From Micromonospora antibiotica (GTDB taxonomy: Bacteria > Actinomycetota > Actinomycetes > Mycobacteriales > Micromonosporaceae): 64,000 nt of DNA. Shown here in pieces: positions 61,050-64,000 of the stretch. The stretch spans positions 1-64,000 of the forward strand of contig NZ_JAGFWR010000021.1 of assembly GCF_017599305.1 (NCBI RefSeq), written 5' to 3'. Made by a program: the position numbers and the translations under genes. Positions within the stretch are counted from its first letter, which is position 1. Each line of letters begins with the position of its first letter. A model generated the notes under the pieces. The model was given only the letters and a program-made list of their open reading frames with translations. It did not search any database and had not been told where the DNA came from.

Positions 61050-62578
61050 CAGCGTCTCCTCTCGCTCGCCGGCCCGCCGCGGGTCCGGTCCTGCCGGACG
61101 CCGCGCGGTACGGCCTGATCGTCGGGTCGCCGCCCGCGCGCCCGGGGTACGGACCCCGGGGCAGCCGGTGGCGACGCCGGTCGGCTCCGCGCACCGGGAA
61201 GCGGCGGCAACGGGGCCCAGACTAGTCGGACCCATCGGGCGGGCGGACGGGCGTGCAGGGCTCGGGCGGCGTCGGGTTCGGCGCGGGCGAAGGAGGCGAG
61301 CATGCCGACCGCGGCCAGGGTGACGACCAGGGCGCTGCCGCCGTCGGAGATGAACGGCAGCGGCACCCCGGTCAGCGGCAGCAGCTTGGTCACCCCACCG
61401 ATGTTGATCACGGCCTGGCCGGTCAGCCAGGCGGTGACGGCGGTGGCGGCGAGCCGGCGGAACGGGTCGGCGACCCGGCGGGCGATCCGCAGCCCGGTGT
61501 AGGCCAGCACGGCGAAGAGCACCAGGATGACGGTGCAGCCGACCACGCCCAGCTCCTCGGCGATGACGGCGAAGATGAAGTCGTTGTGGGCGGCCGGCAG
61601 CCAGCCGAACTTGAGGCTGCTCTTGCCCAGCCCGACGCCGAACCAGCCGCCGTGTTCGATGGCGTTGCGGGCCTGGACCATCTGCCAGCAGGCGTCCTCG
61701 ACGCACTTGGCCGGGTCGGGCGTGTCGAGGAACGAGGTGAGCCGGGCCAGCCGGTAGTTCTCCTGGCCACGCGCCCCGGAGCCGGCGCCGAGGGAGGCCA
61801 CCGCGACGAGCAGGCCGACGCCGGCCAGGCCGACGGCGGAGAGGGCGGCGAAGACCCGCAGCCGCACCCCGGCCGCCCAGAGCAGCCCGACCACGATGGC
61901 CAGCAGGCAGAGCATGCTGCCCAGGTCGTTGTAGCCGACCAGCACGAAGAGCAGGCCGACGACGGGGAACAGCGGGGTGGCCAACTCCTTCCACCAGCCC
62001 AGCGCGGCGCCCTTGCGGGCCACCACGTGCGCGCCCCACAGCACCAGCGCCAGTTTGGCCAGCTCGGCGGGCTGCACCTGGATCGGCCCGAGATAGAGCC
62101 AGAGCAGGTTGGCCTGCAGCGGCCCCAGCGACTTCAGCCCGAACAGCGCGTTGAGCGCCACCAGCAGGTTGAGCACCAGCAGCAGCACCACGGCCCCGCC
62201 GAGCAGCGGCCGGCCCAGCGAGCGGAAGGTGCTGGCCGGCAGCCGCTGGCAGGCCCAGAACGCGACGATGCCGATCACCGCGAAGATGGCCTGTTTGGTC
62301 ACCGAGGCGGCGGCGTCGCCGGCCTCGGCGTAGTCGCGCACGCTTGTCGCCGAGAAGACCATGGTCAGGCCGATCAGCAGCAGCAGGCCGGCGCTGGACA
62401 GCAGCAGGTAGTAGGAGGCCAGCGGGCGGGCCAGCAGGCCGCGCAGCGCCGCCAGGCCGCCGGCCGGTCCCAGCCCGGACAGCACCGGGGGCGGATCGGC
62501 GGTACGCCCCGCGCCCGCGACCCGCCGTGGCTGGGTCTGCGCCGTCGTGCCGGTGCTGGTGCCTCGGTCCTCCCCCAC
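61049..62578 (-). CDS. ftsW: SEDS glycosyltransferase FtsW
   Basis: 509 aa, ten transmembrane helices, septal peptidoglycan polymerase. Motifs: QPAELAKLALVLWGAH with the key acidic neighbourhood, GVGLGKSSLKFGWLPAAHNDFIFAVIAEELG (seen as GLGKSS and AHNDFIFAVIAEELG) and TGVPLPFISDGGSA. Cytoplasmic Pro/Arg-rich tail of about 70 residues. GTG start; GATGAT ends 6 nt upstream and could be its own leaderless -10 after the upstream terminator-like hairpin. Confidence 0.95.
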   Translation of the reverse strand: MGEDRGTSTGTTAQTQPRRVAGAGRTADPPPVLSGLGPAGGLAALRGLLARPLASYYLLLSSAGLLLLIGLTMVFSATSVRDYAEAGDAAASVTKQAIFAVIGIVAFWACQRLPASTFRSLGRPLLGGAVVLLLVLNLLVALNALFGLKSLGPLQANLLWLYLGPIQVQPAELAKLALVLWGAHVVARKGAALGWWKELATPLFPVVGLLFVLVGYNDLGSMLCLLAIVVGLLWAAGVRLRVFAALSAVGLAGVGLLVAVASLGAGSGARGQENYRLARLTSFLDTPDPAKCVEDACWQMVQARNAIEHGGWFGVGLGKSSLKFGWLPAAHNDFIFAVIAEELGVVGCTVILVLFAVLAYTGLRIARRVADPFRRLAATAVTAWLTGQAVINIGGVTKLLPLTGVPLPFISDGGSALVVTLAAVGMLASFARAEPDAARALHARPPARWVRLVWAPLPPLPGARSRPASPPAAPGSVPRARGRRPDDQAVPRGVRQDRTRGGPASERRR

Positions 62579-62646
62579 CCGCCCATCATCGCCGCTGCGG
62601 GCGGCCGGTTCCGGCCGTTCCCCCCGGTCGGCGTGTCGAAATGCGC

Positions 62647-62680
62647 GACGGGGGCCCCTCCGGTAGGAGGAACCCCCGTC
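62647..62680 (-). terminator. strong hairpin between mraY and ftsW
   Basis: GACGGGGG (62647-62654) pairs with CCCCCGTC (62673-62680), and CCTCC (62657-62661) with GGAGG (62666-62670) around a GGTA loop. The stem sits 70 nt past the mraY stop and would end or attenuate transcription entering ftsW. The 172-bp gap (62579-62750) has no gene. Confidence 0.65.
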
Positions 62681-62750
62681 CGCCGGTGGTCCGGCGGCGG
62701 CCCGGCGCGGACGGAACCGGCGCGCGGGCCGGTACCGGCCCGGAACGCGA

Positions 62751-63887
62751 TCAGCCCATGCTGGCGAGGAAGTCGCTGTAGAACAGGCCCAGCGCGATGG
62801 CCACCCCGATGCCCGCGATGATCCAGAACCGGACCACGATGTTGACCTCGCTCCAGCCGGCCAACTCGAAGTGGTGCTGCAGCGGGGACATCCGGAACAC
62901 CCGCTTGCCGGTGGTGCGGAACGAGATGATCTGGATCACCACGGACATCGTGATGATCACGAACAGCCCGCCGAGGATCGGCAGCAGCAGCACGGTACGG
63001 GTGGACATCGCCATCCCGGCGATCAGCCCGCCCAGGCCCAGCGCGCCGGTGTCGCCCATGAAGATCCGGGCCGGCGAGGTGTTCCACCACAGGAAGCCCA
63101 CGCACGCCCCGGCCGCCGCCCCGGCGATCAGCGCGATCTCCAACGGGTCCCGGACGGCATAGCAGTAGTTGTCCGGGTTGGCGGTGTACGTCGGGTCGGC
63201 GCACCAGTGCCGGTACTGCCAGAACGCGATCAGCGCGTACGCGGCCAGCACCATCACCGAGGCGCCGGTGGCCAGCCCGTCCAGCCCATCGGTGAGGTTG
63301 ACCCCGTTGGTCGCCGCCATCACCACCATGATGATCACGATCACCGAGGCGACCTTGCCGATCTCCAGGGCCGGGATGTCCCGGATGAAGCTCAGCGTGG
63401 TGCTGCCCACGGTCTCGGTGTTGGTCGTCGCGCCGCTGGCGTCGGTCATGCTGCTCGGGAAGTACAGCGCGACCACCCCGAAGACCGCGCCGACCAGGAT
63501 CTGCCCGAACAGCTTGCCGCGCTTGTTGAGCCCGCCGCTGTGCCGCTTGCGCACCTTGAGGAAGTCGTCGATGAAGCCGACCGCGCCGGAGAAGACCATC
63601 AGCCCCAGCAGCACCAGGGCGGTGATGGTCGGCTCGACCTGGGCGATCTGCGCGTCCGGCAGGGTGGTCAGGGCGAGGTGGCCGGCGACGTACGCGATGA
63701 CCGTGGCCAGGATGAACACCACGCCGCCCATCGTCGGCGTGCCCTTCTTGCCCTCGTTGCTGGCCAGCCCGAGGTTCGATCGGATCGGCTGGCCGGCCTT
63801 GAGCCGGGCGAACACCTTGATCGCCAGCGGGGTGGCCAGCAGCGACACCAGGAACGCCACGCCGATGGCGACGATGACCGCCCTCAC
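62751..63887 (-). CDS. mraY: phospho-N-acetylmuramoyl-pentapeptide transferase
   Basis: 378-aa polytopic enzyme making lipid I from UDP-MurNAc-pentapeptide and undecaprenyl phosphate. GTPTMGGVVF, GAVGFIDDFLKV (catalytic Asp pair), NLTDGLDGLATG and FMGDTGALGLGG are intact. GTG start in a GTGA overlap with the murF stop. Confidence 0.96.
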   Translation of the reverse strand: MRAVIVAIGVAFLVSLLATPLAIKVFARLKAGQPIRSNLGLASNEGKKGTPTMGGVVFILATVIAYVAGHLALTTLPDAQIAQVEPTITALVLLGLMVFSGAVGFIDDFLKVRKRHSGGLNKRGKLFGQILVGAVFGVVALYFPSSMTDASGATTNTETVGSTTLSFIRDIPALEIGKVASVIVIIMVVMAATNGVNLTDGLDGLATGASVMVLAAYALIAFWQYRHWCADPTYTANPDNYCYAVRDPLEIALIAGAAAGACVGFLWWNTSPARIFMGDTGALGLGGLIAGMAMSTRTVLLLPILGGLFVIITMSVVIQIISFRTTGKRVFRMSPLQHHFELAGWSEVNIVVRFWIIAGIGVAIALGLFYSDFLASMG

Positions 63888-64000
63888 GCGGCACCCCCCG
63901 CGCCGGGCCCGTCAACCTGGGCGTCGGCCCGCAGGGCGTCGACGACCTCCCAGGTGCGGTACCGGGAGCCCTTCACCAGGACGACGTCGCCCGGTCGTAG
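63884..64000 (-). CDS. murF: UDP-N-acetylmuramoyl-tripeptide--D-alanyl-D-alanine ligase, C-terminal end
   Basis: Only the last 38 codons are in the window: LRPGDVVLVKGSRYRTWEVV...GAGGAA, then TGA. PGDVVLVKGSR is the conserved MurF C-terminal strand and the position before mraY fits. The stop overlaps the mraY GTG (GTGA). Confidence 0.85.
   Translation of the reverse strand, partial: LRPGDVVLVKGSRYRTWEVVDALRADAQVDGPGAGGAA

Overview
The window is very GC-rich, densely packed actinobacterial chromosome. Wag31/DivIVA, SepF, a PriA-type HisA, a DtxR/IdeR-type iron box, many GTG starts and many 4-nt ATGA/GTGA stop-start overlaps all point that way. The gene order (gltBD ... lgt-trpABC ... trpE-hisI ... 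hisF-hisA-hisH-hisB-hisC-hisD ... rluD-lspA-dksA-like-divIVA-yggT-sepF-yggS-ftsZ-ftsQ-murG-ftsW-mraY-murF) broadly follows the Streptomyces core chromosome. The presence of murC here and the small-ORF and palindrome style suggest a Micromonosporaceae member such as Micromonospora; the family assignment is inference.

Layout. 0-7.5 kb: the end of an unknown gene, the glutamate synthase pair gltB-gltD and a GNAT acetyltransferase. 7.7-18 kb: an FAD monooxygenase, lgt, then trpA-trpB-(25-codon ORF)-trpC, a small protein, the trp-associated membrane protein, trpE, and hisI fused in frame to a nucleotidyltransferase. 18-30.8 kb is more accessory: an aldo-keto reductase with its MerR regulator, a drug-type ABC exporter with TetR, an iron-boxed DUF2470 protein, a heterodimeric ABC exporter separated by a tandem array of coupled mini-ORFs, a mycothiol-type DinB protein, a terpene synthase and an acyl-CoA ligase. 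30.8-38.3 kb: LtrA, a MocR/YczE divergon, a winged-helix protein, hisF, an MDR oxidoreductase and ohr/ohrR. 38.4-43.9 kb: the his operon hisD-C-B-(56 aa)-H-(107 aa)-priA-ridA. 43.9-53.3 kb: a LON-domain protein, a DUF2567-like protein, a ParA-like ATPase, rluD, lspA, a DksA-like protein, a cation/proton antiporter and DUF167. 53.3-64 kb: the division and cell-wall cluster wag31-yggT-sepF-yggS-ftsZ-ftsQ-murC-murG-ftsW-mraY-murF (partial), nearly all on the minus strand.

How it works together. The his and trp genes share metabolism: no trpF is present, and the HisA has the residues of the bifunctional PriA that serves both pathways. The dcw genes make lipid II precursors (MurF, MraY, MurC, MurG), export or polymerise them (FtsW) and build the divisome (FtsQ, FtsZ, SepF), with Wag31 directing polar growth. 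Lgt and LspA are the first two steps of lipoprotein maturation.

The most unusual signals are non-coding or tiny. (1) A 62-bp palindrome module (23-bp arm, 16-nt loop, 23-bp arm) occurs three times, each at a C-rich to G-rich transition between genes. (2) A 59-bp tandem repeat between two ABC genes encodes 20-codon ORFs chained by GTGA overlaps. (3) A coupled 25-codon ORF lies between trpC and trpB. (4) A tandem array is built from the 3' end of hisF. (5) A 14-bp-arm palindrome covers the ftsZ promoter. (6) murD and pgeF are missing from their usual dcw positions. (7) Many genes have a TAnnnT -10 box 6-7 nt before the start codon, implying leaderless mRNAs.
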